Positions 23,280 to 34,302 of a stretch of 64,000 bases of DNA are shown piece after piece. The notes beneath the pieces are model-generated. The model did not search any database. It saw only the letters and a list, made by a program, of their open reading frames with translations, and was not told the DNA's origin. The translations under genes were made by a program, and so were the position numbers. This DNA is from Diabrotica undecimpunctata (Eukaryota; Arthropoda; Insecta; Coleoptera; Chrysomelidae), in contig NC_092807.1 of assembly GCF_040954645.1 (NCBI RefSeq), positions 25,815,809 to 25,879,808 of the forward strand, read 5' to 3'. How positions within the stretch are numbered: position 1 is the first letter of the stretch; each line of letters starts with the position of its first letter.

Positions 23280-23490
23280 ACTTCTTCTTCTTCAAGTGCC
23301 ATCTCCGCGGCGGAGGTCGGCAATCATCATAGCTATTCGGGCTTTTAAGACGGCTGCTTTTGAAAGTTCATTTGATATACATCCGTACCACTCTCTCAGG
23401 TTGCGCAGCCATGACATTCTACGCCTCCCTATGCTTCTCTTTCCTTGGATCTTTCCCTGCATAATCATTTGGAGCAAGGTGTATTTCTTT
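23280..23490 (-). mobile_element. Non-LTR element, C-terminal tail
   Basis: Minus strand: MIMQGKIQGKRSIGRRRMSW, then LRNLREWYG and IAMMIADLRRGDGT, the same ending as the 25-28 kb element (GKIEGKKWIGRKKLSWLRNL ... VVADVP). This is a 5'-truncated copy of that family. Confidence 0.75.
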
Positions 23491-23950
23491 CCACGTGTAA
23501 TGTCCGAGATATTCTGATTTTCTTGTTTTTATTGAATTTAAAATTTCCATGTCATTTAAAAATGACACATAATACAGTTATGTCAATGTTTCCGAGTATT
23601 TGTGAAAAAACCTTAAAGCAACAATTACATAAAATACAATTGCGTCAATGTAGCACCGTTGGTACAAGCATACACTCGACCTATCGAAGCACAACTATAC
23701 ATTATGTCATTGTTTCTCCGAGATCGGCTGATTTTTCAAATATGACACATCTGCTCCCTGGTGGTTAAAAGCTGAACAACACGTCTGACAGTGATCTGAC
23801 GAATGGGGTGTATTGGTCGAGCGGGTATGCTTAAAAATTGGTTTAGCTAACCTGGTACTATTATTAAAGCCGGGAAGATCAATGGAGGAGATAAATTCCT
23901 AATGACTAATTTTCTTGCTAAATACTATGGGAAAAACACAAAATGTTCAT
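23491..23950. other. Unassigned spacer
   Basis: Nothing recognisable. Confidence 0.4.
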
Positions 23951-23954
23951 AAAA

Positions 23955-24240
23955 GAAAAACAGATTATAAGAGGCGTTAACAAAAGGTAAATAAATATCG
24001 AAACAACAATTTGGATTCCAAAAAGAAAAATCAATAATAGATTCAATAAAATGGGTAGTAGAACAAATTAAAAACAGCAAAAGAAAATGGGTAGCTACAG
24101 CAATATTTGATGTTAAATATGTCTTTAATACAGCAACCTGGGCCATGATAATCAAAAGACTGAAATATATAAATAAAGCTAAATATCTAACAAATATTTT
24201 TGTGATTATTATCAAACAGAAAAATAAGAGTAGATAGAGC
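23955..24240 (+). mobile_element. Non-LTR RT scrap
   Basis: Across frames the plus strand reads FGFQKEKSIIDSIKWVVEQI and then ATAIFDVKYVFNTATW. This is the block with the first catalytic Asp (normally LDVKNAFNTA.W) of Jockey/R1-type RTs. Confidence 0.6.
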
Positions 24241-24545
24241 GGGGCTTAAAGGTCCGCGGGTATAAAAATCCACCAAAGGTATCTAAAGAAACTAGTAACG
24301 TATCGTTATGTTTAACTACGGGGGACAACGAGTCATAGCTCGTAGTCAAGCAACATCATTAACGTAAGTAAAATTTTTTGTAGTATCTCATGCTAGAAAT
24401 TTCGACTCTCAAACCCGTCTATACAGTTGTGACGAAAAAATGCTTATTTTTACTAACTTGATTGGTCTACAAACAGTACATTACCATAACGGTGGGGAAT
24501 ATCACTGAAATTATAAAACAGAAAGTAGAATATAAGAGGATGATA
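24241..24545. other. Unassigned spacer
   Basis: Nothing recognisable. Confidence 0.4.
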
Positions 24546-24549
24546 CAAA

Positions 24550-25171
24550 ATCTTCTTCTTCTTGTAGTGCCTATCCGTTTCGAATCTTGGCTACCATCAT
24601 GGCAATCTGTATTTTGCAAACTGAGACTCTGAAAAGATTTGTGGTTGTTGTGTTAAAGCACGTACGTAGTTTTTTTAGCCAGTAAATCCTTCGCCTTTCT
24701 GGTCCTCGTTTTTCTTCACTTTTTCTTAAAGAATTAATTACAGCAACCCATATCTTTCGTTGTTTCTCATGATGTGACCGAGGTATTCGATTATGGCTGT
24801 TTTTATTGTGGCTAACAACTCTTTTTCTTTTTGCTTTCTTAATAAAATCCTTGTTTAGTAACGCGATGGGTATAGGACATCTTCAGGATTCTACAATAAA
24901 GCCATATTTCTAAAGCCTCAATTTTCTTACAGGTAGTGTCTGTGAGAGTCCACGACTCAACTCCGTATAACAGTATAGAAAATATAGAACAACGTAGTAA
25001 CCTGATTTTTATGGATACTGATAAATCGTGGCATTTGAATAGCTTAGCCATTTTTTGAACTACAGATCTTGTTTTCTCTATCCTAGATCTTATTTCTAGG
25101 GAATGGTCCCAATTTTCATTGATGATCGTAACAAGGTAGGTGTATGTTTTTACTCTTTCTATTGGTTGACC
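24550..25171 (-). mobile_element. Non-LTR element A, 3' part (left of nested insertion)
   Basis: Minus strand: GQPIERVKTYTYLVTIIN (about 25170-25115), then IRSRIEKTRSVVQKMAKLFK, LLYGVESWTL and the end AMMVAKIRNG with a GAAGAAGA tail at about 24560. This is the C-terminal half of the RT ORF. Its upstream half continues at 28524, on the other side of the nested plus-strand element. Confidence 0.8.
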
Positions 25172-25258
25172 CCGTGCCGGTCTCAGCTTGCGTAGAGGAG
25201 GGACTTTAAATTGAGTAAGAGCCTCTCAATACTTTGCGTATGAAAGACTGGGCGGGGG

Positions 25259-27178
25259 ATGTCCTCAACCCCGACACGGCGCGTCCCAATGGCTGATAGG
25301 GAATGTTCCTGCAGATATGCAGGGCAGGTACGAATAAAGCTTAGCCAAACCAGTACCCGCGGATCAACTGAGGGCATGGCATTAGGCAGCAGTGATGCCA
25401 TTACTGAATCAAGGCTGTTAGAACGACATCTAGCAGGTTTGACGACAGACACCCACAGGCGGCAATCCCATAATGATTTAACTGGCTGTGATACTGCGGT
25501 GCAGAAAGCAATGGGAAACTACTGCACTAAATCTCCCAAGAAAAGCACCATGACAAATACAAATCATACTACGGCCCCGAGTCTCCGGCGTCCCTTTAAT
25601 GGGACAGGGGTGCTAAGAATCTGCGGAGGGAAAAATAAAAATAAAAATAGATCATTAATAAAACATATTGCTACGTGGAATGTTAGAACTTTATATCAAT
25701 CAGGAAAGCTAAAAAATGTACAACTCGAAATGAAACGTCTGGGCCTGCAAGTCCTTGGAATTAGCGAAGCTAGATGGACCGGATCGGGAACTGTAAAAAG
25801 TGGAGGTTATAGTACTTATTACTCCGGAAAAACGGATGACGTTCATGAAAATGGTGTTGCTATAATTCTTGAGGAACGACTTGAAAATCTGGTTGACAAA
25901 TTTGTTCCTCTTTCAGAGCGAATAATGATGATAACTATTAAAAGTAAGATTAATATAAACTTAATACAAGTATACGCTCCTACAAGTAACAGTACAGACA
26001 ACGAAATTAATGAATTTTACCATGTATTAAAGCAAGCACTAAATAACACAAAAAAACACGAAATTTGTGTAATAATGGGAGACTTCAACGCTAAAGTAGG
26101 AGAAGACATAACTCCCGGAGTTACTGGAGGATTCGGTCTTGGGGAAAAAAACGAAAGAGGTGATAGATTGGTAGAGTTCTGCCAAGAGGAAAACTTTGTT
26201 ATCACCAACACATGTTTTAAACAACCAAAAAGACGTCTCTATACATGGATATCACCGAGAGATGGCCATGGTAGTGTAATGCGTAACCAAATAGATTATA
26301 TCATTATTAACAACAGATTTCGAAACTCATGTAAATGTACTAAGACATATCCAAGTGCCGACGCAGCCACCGATCACAATTTACTGGCATCTAGAATCAA
26401 CCTAAAATTAAAGACAATCAAAAAGCCTTCCATTACAAAGAAATACGATAGACAAAAACTAAAAGAAGAAGAATTTAAACATCACTTTGAACAGACAATG
26501 AAGGAAAAAATTCGAGACAACATCACACAAGTATACAATGTACCAACAGTCGAAGAAAGATGGGATAACATAAAGAATGGTATCATCGATACAGCAACGC
26601 AAAGTGGAACTGTCACCCATTATAAAAAGCAAGCATGGATGACAGATGAAATAATCGAAATGATGGACGAAAGAAGACAGCTTAAAAATAGAAATAACTC
26701 AGAGTATAAACGAAAGCATAATCTGATTCGAAGAAAAATCAGGGAAGCCAAAGAGTTATGGATGCAAGCAAAATGTGAGGAACTAGAAGAATTGCAACGA
26801 AAACATAACGAATTTAACACACATAAGAAAATAAAAGAAGTTACAGTACACAAAATAAATACACCCATAACATTAACGAGTAATGAAGGTCGTGCACTAT
26901 CCCTAGAAGACGAAGTAATGGAGGAATGGGAAAACTACATTAAAGCATTATTTAAGGATGATCGAGGATCACTACCTAACTTAAGTGCAAATACAGGACC
27001 ATCAATCTTAAAAGGTGAAGTGGAAAAAGCCATACACCAAGCCAAAAACAACAAAGCCAGTGGACCAGATCAAATATACAGCGAATGGCTAAAATTACAC
27101 TCAAATGACAATATAAAAGAACTCATGTACTTTTCAATCAAATATATGATACCAGTGAAATTCCATCGGACTGGTTAA
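25259..27178 (+). CDS. Endonuclease and start of RT of the nested non-LTR element
   Basis: A 639-codon open frame. After about 140 residues of low-homology leader comes an APE endonuclease: HIATWNVRTL (start), SEARWTG (catalytic Glu), QVYAPTS, IMGDFNAKVG, RRLYTWISPRDG, NQIDYIIIN and ADAATDHNLL (catalytic Asp-His). A linker follows, then the first RT block (NNKASGPDQIYSEWLK). It ends by frameshift near 27140-27178; a -1 change would lead into SDWLKSIFIPLPKK. ATG at 25259 is a plausible start but unproven. Confidence 0.85.
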   Translation: MSSTPTRRVPMADRECSCRYAGQVRIKLSQTSTRGSTEGMALGSSDAITESRLLERHLAGLTTDTHRRQSHNDLTGCDTAVQKAMGNYCTKSPKKSTMTNTNHTTAPSLRRPFNGTGVLRICGGKNKNKNRSLIKHIATWNVRTLYQSGKLKNVQLEMKRLGLQVLGISEARWTGSGTVKSGGYSTYYSGKTDDVHENGVAIILEERLENLVDKFVPLSERIMMITIKSKININLIQVYAPTSNSTDNEINEFYHVLKQALNNTKKHEICVIMGDFNAKVGEDITPGVTGGFGLGEKNERGDRLVEFCQEENFVITNTCFKQPKRRLYTWISPRDGHGSVMRNQIDYIIINNRFRNSCKCTKTYPSADAATDHNLLASRINLKLKTIKKPSITKKYDRQKLKEEEFKHHFEQTMKEKIRDNITQVYNVPTVEERWDNIKNGIIDTATQSGTVTHYKKQAWMTDEIIEMMDERRQLKNRNNSEYKRKHNLIRRKIREAKELWMQAKCEELEELQRKHNEFNTHKKIKEVTVHKINTPITLTSNEGRALSLEDEVMEEWENYIKALFKDDRGSLPNLSANTGPSILKGEVEKAIHQAKNNKASGPDQIYSEWLKLHSNDNIKELMYFSIKYMIPVKFHRTG

Positions 27179-27249
27179 AATCGATCTTTATTCCTCTACC
27201 TAAGAAACCAAACGTTAAGAAATGTAGCGACTGTAGACTCATTAGTTTA

Positions 27250-28506
27250 ATGAGCCATGCCGTTAAAATACTGTTGCATATTCTTCTAAATCGAATTAAC
27301 AACAAGTGCGAAGAAATAATTAGTCAAGAGCAGTTCGGGTTCCGGAGATGCCTTGGAACAAGAGAAGCACTATTTTCTATGCAAACACTCCTTCAACGAT
27401 GTTGGGAGGTAAGAAAACCCGTATATATGTGCTTCATTGATTTTGAAAAGGCATTTGATCGCGTTCAGCATTCCAGACTAATTACCGCCTTGCAGAGCAT
27501 CCAACTAGATGAGAAAGACATCAAAGTTATTGCCAAACTTTACTGGAACCAAACAGCCATTATTAATACCAACAACAGAGAATCAAAGCCAATCAGTATT
27601 GAACGAGGCGTAAGACAAGGCTGTATACTATCTCCCACCCTCTTTAACGTGTATTCTGAGAATCTATTTAGGGAAGCTTTAAAAGATCAAAAAGGAATTA
27701 TCATAGGAGGAGAAATAATTAATAATATACGGTACGCCGACGATACTGTGATTCTAGCTGAAAACATCGACGATCTGCAGGAGCTAATCAATAGAGTTGA
27801 CATGGAATGCACAAATTGGGGACTGTCGATAAATATTGATAAAAATAAATACATGGTGACCAGTAAAGTGGATATCGGCGCAACCCAACTGATATTAAAC
27901 CAACAACCGCTGCAGAGAGTTCAGAGATTCAAATACCTTGGATGTTGGATTACCCAAAATCTAGATCCATTCTTCGAAATTCGATGTAGAATTGAACAGG
28001 CAAGAAACTCATTTCAAAAATTCAAGCCTCTATTATCCAATAACTCATTAAATTTGGAAATCCGTGAAAAGTTTACAAGATGTTACGTGTGGTCTGTACT
28101 TTTGTATGGATGTGAAACTTGGACTTTAAACGCCGATATCATGAATAAAATCGAGGCGTTTGAGATGTGGTTGTATCGAAGGATACTAAAAATTCCATGG
28201 ACTAGCAGAACCAGAAACGAAGAAGTTCTTCGAAGAATGGGACATCAACGAATTCTATTAAATATTATTAAGAGGCGTAAACTAGAATATCTTGGACATA
28301 TAATCAGAGGACCAAGATATGAGTTCCTTCGGCTAATTCTCAACGGTAAAATCGAAGGAAAGAAATGGATAGGACGGAAGAAACTCTCTTGGTTGAGGAA
28401 TTTGCTGCAGTTGACAGGTTTGACAGCGGACCAATTGCTACACGTAGCGCAAGACCGAGATCAGTATAAAAATATTATAAGCATGGTAGTCGCCGACGTT
28501 CCGTAG
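27250..28506 (+). CDS. Reverse transcriptase, C-terminal frame of the nested non-LTR element
   Basis: A 418-codon frame containing RT motifs EQFGFRRCLGTREALF, FIDFEKAFDRV (first Asp), IERGVRQGCILSPTLFNVYS and RYADDTVILAE (catalytic Asp pair). It continues through FKYLGCWI and LLYGCETWTL to the C-terminal GKIEGKKWIGRKKLSW. The catalytic residues are intact. In the living element it would be one protein with the preceding frame. No stop occurs within the RT, so the copy is young relative to its neighbours. Confidence 0.9.
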   Translation: MSHAVKILLHILLNRINNKCEEIISQEQFGFRRCLGTREALFSMQTLLQRCWEVRKPVYMCFIDFEKAFDRVQHSRLITALQSIQLDEKDIKVIAKLYWNQTAIINTNNRESKPISIERGVRQGCILSPTLFNVYSENLFREALKDQKGIIIGGEIINNIRYADDTVILAENIDDLQELINRVDMECTNWGLSINIDKNKYMVTSKVDIGATQLILNQQPLQRVQRFKYLGCWITQNLDPFFEIRCRIEQARNSFQKFKPLLSNNSLNLEIREKFTRCYVWSVLLYGCETWTLNADIMNKIEAFEMWLYRRILKIPWTSRTRNEEVLRRMGHQRILLNIIKRRKLEYLGHIIRGPRYEFLRLILNGKIEGKKWIGRKKLSWLRNLLQLTGLTADQLLHVAQDRDQYKNIISMVVADVP

Positions 28507-28523
28507 GGATAGAAGAAGAGAAG

Positions 28524-29950
28524 ATTGGTTGACCATTCACACTGATACTTTTAATTTGCTGTTTCTTTTTAGGGATCATCATACATTTTGTTTTCTTAAT
28601 GTTCAGTGAAAGTCCATATCTCTGACTCACTTCTGTGATTCTATTCATTAACTCATGGAGGGCTACACGACTGTCAGCGAATACCACCGTGTCATCCACG
28701 TATCTGATGTTATTGATACATTCTCCGTTAATTAGATTTCCGGCTTCGACATCTTCTTGAATGATTTCCTCAGAGCATATGTTAAACAGCAAAGGTGGTA
28801 GTATACATCCCTGTCGGACGCCATGTTTGATTTTGATATTTTCGGATTCTCCTGCCTCTGTACGGATAGACGATGTTTGATTCCAGTAAAAATTGCTAAT
28901 AATTCTTGGATCACAGGTGTTTATTCCAATATTTGTTAATATCTCCATCAGATTGTGTTTTACTGTATCAAATGCTTTATGATAATCAATGAAGCATCTC
29001 TACATCGTTGAAATAGCACTTGTATACTAAAGAGAGCCTTTCTCGTACCCACTGCGTTCCGAAAACCAAAATGTGTACGGCTGATTTTTTCTTCGCATAA
29101 TCTATAAATCCTTTGATGTATGATTTTTAGAAATATCTTAAAAATGTGACTCATTAAGCTGATGGTCCAGAAATCATTTCAGGATACGGATTTTGTTTTC
29201 TTTGGTAGAGCAATAAACGTTAACTTCAGCCATGATCTTGGTATTACTCCGTTTAAATATATGTCATTGAATATTTTTGTTAGTCGTCGAGTACCGTCGG
29301 TGTTAAATAGCTTTATGATTTCAGCATAAGCATTGTCAGGTCCAGGAGCTTTGCCATCTTTTAGTTGTGATATTGCTTTTTCCACTTCATCTGATGTGAT
29401 AGGTAAGTAGTCAATACATATGTAGGACGGAGGTTGTTGGGATCTATTATCATCAAAGAGTTATGTATTTTGCCGATATGCATATTTTGTTATTTTTATC
29501 TGTGATGATGTTTCCCTGTTGATATTGCAGTTTGCTAACTGTGTTGTATTTTTGAAGACCAGCTGCTTGTTTTACCTTTTTATGCTATTAAATGTATCGT
29601 GTTTTTGTTCTCACAACTCTATCACTTCACACTGTGTGTTGAAATAATTTTCTTTGGCCTTTCGTATTTCGGTTCTTATTTGTCTCTAAATATTTTTGTA
29701 CATTCTTTTGTTATTCATTGATTTTCTTTTTTCTTCCATTAGTTGCAGTATATTATCATTCATCCAACTTTTCTTCTTATCTTTATTTTGTATTAGATGT
29801 TCTTCTCTGATCTTGTTAAAGGTTTCACATATATTTTGTTGTGATTCTTCTGGATCATATGTTTGCTCCATGTTGATTAGCTTTTCTGAAAGAATCCGCG
29901 CGACTGTCCCTTTTATCTACTTATCTTTTATGATACAAAATCGGTAAAAT
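28524..29950 (-). mobile_element. Non-LTR element A, 5' part (right of nested insertion)
   Basis: Minus strand: linker (29871-29686, with KKKSWMNDNILQLMEEKRKS); KDGKAPGPDNAYAEIIKL (about 29360-29300); SWLKLTFIALPKKTK; KISRTHFGFRNAVGTRKAL (about 29085-29030); KHGVRQGCILPPLLFNICSE (about 28835-28780); RYVDDTVVFAD (about 28710-28680, YADD to YVDD); ending at SVNGQPI. The endonuclease is missing, so it is 5'-truncated near 29940. Older and more decayed than the element nested in it. Confidence 0.85.
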
Positions 29951-30028
29951 TAAAAAAAAAACAGAATGACAATAGGACAGAGTCTAGAGCGAATACTCAA
30001 TTATACTCTAAGAGTGGTCCAGACAATG

Positions 30029-32557
30029 CCGTAGGACAGCGGTTCTCAACCTTTTAGCACTGGTGCCCCTTTGAACACTGAAGATAGCTCACGCCTCCCC
30101 TCCAGTCAATAATTGGTTGGATCAAGTTAGAACAGTCAAATTGTGAAACTGACGATGCTAACTCTACGTTAGCAAAAGCTGGGATGCAAAATAAAAATCC
30201 AGATATATTTAAATACGAAAGTTTATTTGATGTCTCATTAAACTTAACATTGTTTATTTAATTGAGAAAAAGAATAATCAAAAAATCAAATACGCATATA
30301 CAGTTGAAAGTCTTATATGAGAGTTTTTGCACTTTCAATGAGAGGGTTGGCATTGTCTGTTCTTGACAAGTTTTTCGATATTCGGTTGAAACTGTGTCAG
30401 AACACACCTCAAGTCACTTTCAACGTCCAGCCTTGAACGGTATTTTGATTTTATATACGCCAATACAGAAAAACCAGATTCACAAAAATATGTGGATGAA
30501 AACTGGACTAATAACTTCGCAGATACTAAAGCCACTTCTGGGTAAAAAGGAAAGTAGGTTAACCAAAATTCTTCCAAGTCCATGTTTGCAAAATCTGCTT
30601 TTTGCTTGTGAATCACAGTTTATTTCAATTCCCTGCTCTTGAAGGTTAACTGGAAGAATCTCAACTTCGATATGAAAAGGATCTCTTGTCAACTTAAATT
30701 CCCAGTTTTCCGAGCTAACATCTGGAAAGTACTTTCGAATTTGATTTTTCAGTTCTTTAAAATCCGTGAAATGCCGTCTTTCAAATCTGAAACTAGATGT
30801 AGTGGAAGGGTTTGAATATCATCGAGGAGGTCGTTAAGTTTAGGAAAAGAGGAAAAGTTTGGCTTGGAACTGTGAAGGCGGTGTTGCCAAAGCGATATTT
30901 TTTCTATAAACCCCTTAATTGCAACATAAGTGTTTAAGAGGTTTTTAAGGCCTTAAAGCTTCAGATTCAGGACATTAAGTGTCTAAAAAAAGTCAGACAA
31001 ATAAGCCAAGTAAAAGATATTTTTATCAACTGTAAATCTTCTGTGAAGATCTTGTTTTAATGTTTTCTCGTTTTCATTAACAAAATTTCACCTTCTGACT
31101 TTAAATTGAGTAATTTTGCAAGCATATTTCCATTGGATAACCAACGGACTTCTGTGTGAAACAGGAGGGTTTCCTGATCACTATTCAGTTCTTGACATAG
31201 TGCCTGAAAGAGCCTAGTGTTTAATGCGCTGGATTTGATGTGTTTAACTATTTTAATTGGTAAGTTTAATGTGACGTTTAGCGGTTTAGGTAAAGTTTGA
31301 CTAGCTAAAGCTTGTCTGTGAATAATGCAGTGAGAACCAATTATCCTAGGGTTTTTCTTTTTTGCCAATTCCATAAATCCAGATCGACATCCTGTCATTT
31401 CTTGGGCCCCATCAGTACATATGCCAATTACTTTCTCCCATGGAAGTTTATTGATTACTAAAAATCTTCAAGAGCAGAAAATGTTAATGGCTTTAGTTGT
31501 TGTTTCAAGAGATGTTGAAAACAATATTTCCTCCAGGAACCGTTTTCTGTGAATAAATCGACAGTAAAACAATAACTGTGCATGCTTTGAAATATCAGTT
31601 ATTTCGTCACACTGCAAAGAAAAAAAAGGTGAACCATTTAATTTTCGTAATAGTTGATTTTTCAAATCCAGAGCCATGTCATCAATTCCACGTTTTACTG
31701 TGTCGTTTGAGAGAGAAATTTTTTCTACTTTCTTACAACTGTCTTCACTTATAAGTATGCAGTAAGTAAACAAGGTTTAATTAGTGACTAACCAATAGTA
31801 TGTGGTTTCTTGTCTTTAACTATCAAAAGTGCTATTTTGTATTATGCTTCCACAGCTTTCTCATTTTCAACATGAGAATTTGCAGTAGAGTCAAGTTTCA
31901 TACGTTTTAGGCTGCTTTTTTGGCAATAAAAAATTCTGGGCCTTTATCTTTCAAAGAAGAATGGTTTGTAATTAGATGCCGTTCCAAACGTCCGGGGCGC
32001 ATTGCATCATTACTAAGAACAGCATGGCAGTTGACACACTGAGGTAAATGACTGCCGTTTTTCTCCATAAAGGTAAAACCATACTTGATATAATCGTCTG
32101 AATACAATCTTTTCTTTGGAAGTGACTTAGCCATTTTCAAAGATGTTACACAACACTATTAAATAATTCACAAACAATCACTCTGTTATTAAATAATGAT
32201 TACACTGATTGCTACAAACAGACGCTGTCGACTGTGACTGACGCGTGAGACAGAGTCACTGAACTGGAGCCAGGAGTGCTTGCAATTTGCAATACAGTGT
32301 TGATAAATATACTTTGCGCTCCTACGATGTTGCCATACACAAGACTGTCTTGTTTAACTCAGGTTGTGTGTTTGAGTAAAACTATTTTAATCACGTTTAA
32401 ATAAAGAAATATTTCTAAACAAAAAAAAATACGAAATATAAAATATTTTGTTTTTTAACAAAATATATATTTTTTAATTTTTATTTTTTTTCTTTATACT
32501 CTCACGCCTCCCCTGAAATTCTCTCACGCCCCCAGGTTGAGGACCACTGCCGTAGGA
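30029..32557 (-). mobile_element. hAT transposon (Charlie/Buster-like) with TIRs and 8-bp target duplication
   Basis: Ends: CAGCGGTTCTCAACCT from 30037, and on the complementary strand CAGTGGTCCTCAACCT ending at 32549, 14 of 16 matching. The 8-bp target duplication CCGTAGGA is at 30029-30036 and 32550-32557. At 2.5 kb between TIRs it carries its own transposase remnant on the minus strand. Subterminal CTCACGCCTCCCCT occurs near both ends. Confidence 0.95.
30335..32140 (-). pseudogene. hAT transposase, BED finger to hATC domain, frameshifted
   Basis: Minus-strand pieces in order. 32140-31907: BED-type zinc finger, CVNCHAVL and RHLITNH (CX2C...HX4H). 31773-31468: FSLQCDEITDIS, with the first catalytic Asp. 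31398-31057: SHCIIHRQAL, the conserved C-H region, and WLSNGNML. 30692-30335: hATC dimerisation domain YPEVALVSAKLL, CESGFSVLAYIKSKYRSRL, with the final Glu. At least three breaks. The family includes ZBED/FAM200-like domesticated genes, but flanking TIRs and breaks mark this as an ordinary dead transposon. Confidence 0.9.
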
Positions 32558-33487
32558 GATAAAGGTGTTTAGTGGGTAAGGTCAGATAAGCTAGGGAGAG
32601 AATGGGCCTCACCTCTTAAAAAAATATAATAAATAGTAAACAACAGAATAATTTCACACTTTATTATTTTCAATAAATGACAAAACGTTGGAATGTTTTT
32701 AGTGGAATTATTACATATCTAAAAGACTAAAACTAAGGTTTTTGTTAGAAAATTAAAACCAGGTGTATTTCATAAAATAACGATATCGATACTAAAAAAA
32801 AACAGTATTGTATATGTCTAAGATTAGAATTAAACTTTTTTCTAACAAAAATAATATAGACGATCACATTTATTTATATTAAAGCACCATAGTCGGTATT
32901 ATCAATAGTACGGACAAAATATTTATAACAAACGTATCGTATACAATAATACTATACTAGATACTACGAAATATTTAAGGTATACTGTGCCGAAATAACA
33001 GCACATGTATATAGGAACAGGATATTTTTTAAAGTACTTTGTGTTTTATTGTATTGCATAATATCGAATCAGTAAAGATACAAGGACGGACATTGGAAGG
33101 ATTTACTGGCATTCCTAGTCCATTATAAAAAGCAAAAAAGATAAACGAAAGGAACATAGAACAATTTTGTACATAATTAAGTTAACAGATATCTTTCATA
33201 TTCTTCTAATGAAAGTCGACCAAAACTCCATAGTACTCGTATTGTTCATGCACATTATAATATACGTTTGTTATAAATATGCATAGGAAAATTAAAACGG
33301 CCTATGATAACAATTTTTTGTTTACATACAGTTGTGTTATTTGTTTTTCTAACTCTTAATATCACAATAACTATTTGTTTCCTTTTATATTACCTAATAA
33401 ACCTAAGTACAAACTTATAGTTGCGTTTGATTAGTAGAAAGAAGATTATATGCAAGAATATAACTCAAAATTTAAACATATATATAT
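32558..33487. other. AT-rich stretch, nothing recognised
   Basis: No coding homology, terminal repeats or RNA genes. Confidence 0.45.
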
Positions 33488-34302
33488 ACAGTGTGGTGAA
33501 TCGACAAACGGGCCACAGGAAACTCAATGAGAAATTCTAAATTGTTGAATTCCTGCTTCCCTAATTATTTTACACCAGAAGTCATGGAATACTATTTGTA
33601 GAGGACTGAAATCTATATCGAAAACAAATGTTCACGTTACCAATGTTTACAATATTAAAATTGTTTCAAGAATTAAACGTATTCCAAAATTTTGCAAAAA
33701 TATAATACATTTTTCAGGCCACCCTTAAAAGTAAGGCCCAAGAGCAGTGCAAGAATGTGTATGACGTCTTGCGTTTTGCTATATTGATGTTTCTGATATT
33801 TGACAATATTTGAATTGCCAAAATTTTTATTTTGTGATTTATTGTTTAAAAACCAATAACGTTGATTAAATAATGCACTCAGTTGAGAAGAAAGTAGCAA
33901 TAATAAAAATGTTTTATTCAGTCAGTAGTGCGCGAAGTGTCATTTCATTAACTTTACTGCTTTGTAAACAATATAATTTATCGTTTACAAAGTAATATTT
34001 ATTGTTCAGTAGTAGTAGTAGTATTTAGTTTATAATTTAATTATAAAATAAAAATATTGACAATTCAAATATTGTCAAACATCTTACCAAACGTGTCATC
34101 AATATGACCAAACGCAACACGTCATACACATTCTTGCACTACGTGTGGCCTGACCGTTTTAGTAGAACGTTTAATTCGTAGAACAATTTTAACATTTGTT
34201 TTTAATACATATTTCAGTCCTCTAAAAATAGTTTCTTATGACTTTTGATGCAAAATAATTAGGGAAACAGGAATTCAACAGTTTAGAATTTTCTATGGCC
34301 CT
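33488..34302. mobile_element. Long foldback element, arms of about 350 bp
   Basis: The left end ACAGTGTGGTGAATCG, CAGGAAACTC, AAATTCTAAATTGTTGAATT (33488-33550) is complementary to the right end (about 34245-34300). The inner parts also pair: GTGCAAGAATGTGTATGACG near 33750 against the complement near 34115-34135, and TTTGACAATATTTGAATTG against 34056-34075. The whole unit is thus one large hairpin. Same termini as 13897-14150. No convincing transposase frame. The right end seems to lack the last 15-20 bases. Confidence 0.8.

Larger units (their letters stand above)
25172..28523 (+). mobile_element. Near-complete APE-type non-LTR retrotransposon, nested, 11-bp target duplication
   Basis: A 3.35-kb element on the plus strand, bounded by ATTGGTTGACC at 25161-25171 and 28524-28534. 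It begins CCGTGCCGGTCTCAGC and ends GATAGAAGAAGAGAAG. It holds an endonuclease frame and an RT frame split by one frameshift. The element it landed in is a related one on the minus strand, whose coding joins across the gap at SVNGQPI/ERVKTYT. Being almost full length, it is the best reference copy of this family here. Confidence 0.9.

Noticed and set aside
25259..27178. 639-codon frame as a host 'craniofacial development protein 2-like' gene
   Set aside because: It contains APE endonuclease motifs and the start of an RT, and lies between target duplications; it is a retrotransposon.
30335..32140. Domesticated ZBED/FAM200-type host gene
   Set aside because: TIRs, 8-bp target duplication and several frameshifts show an inactive transposon.
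33673..33900. Minus-strand frame inside the foldback element as its transposase
   Set aside because: It lies in an arm of the hairpin, has no DDE or helix-turn-helix motifs, and is only 75 codons.
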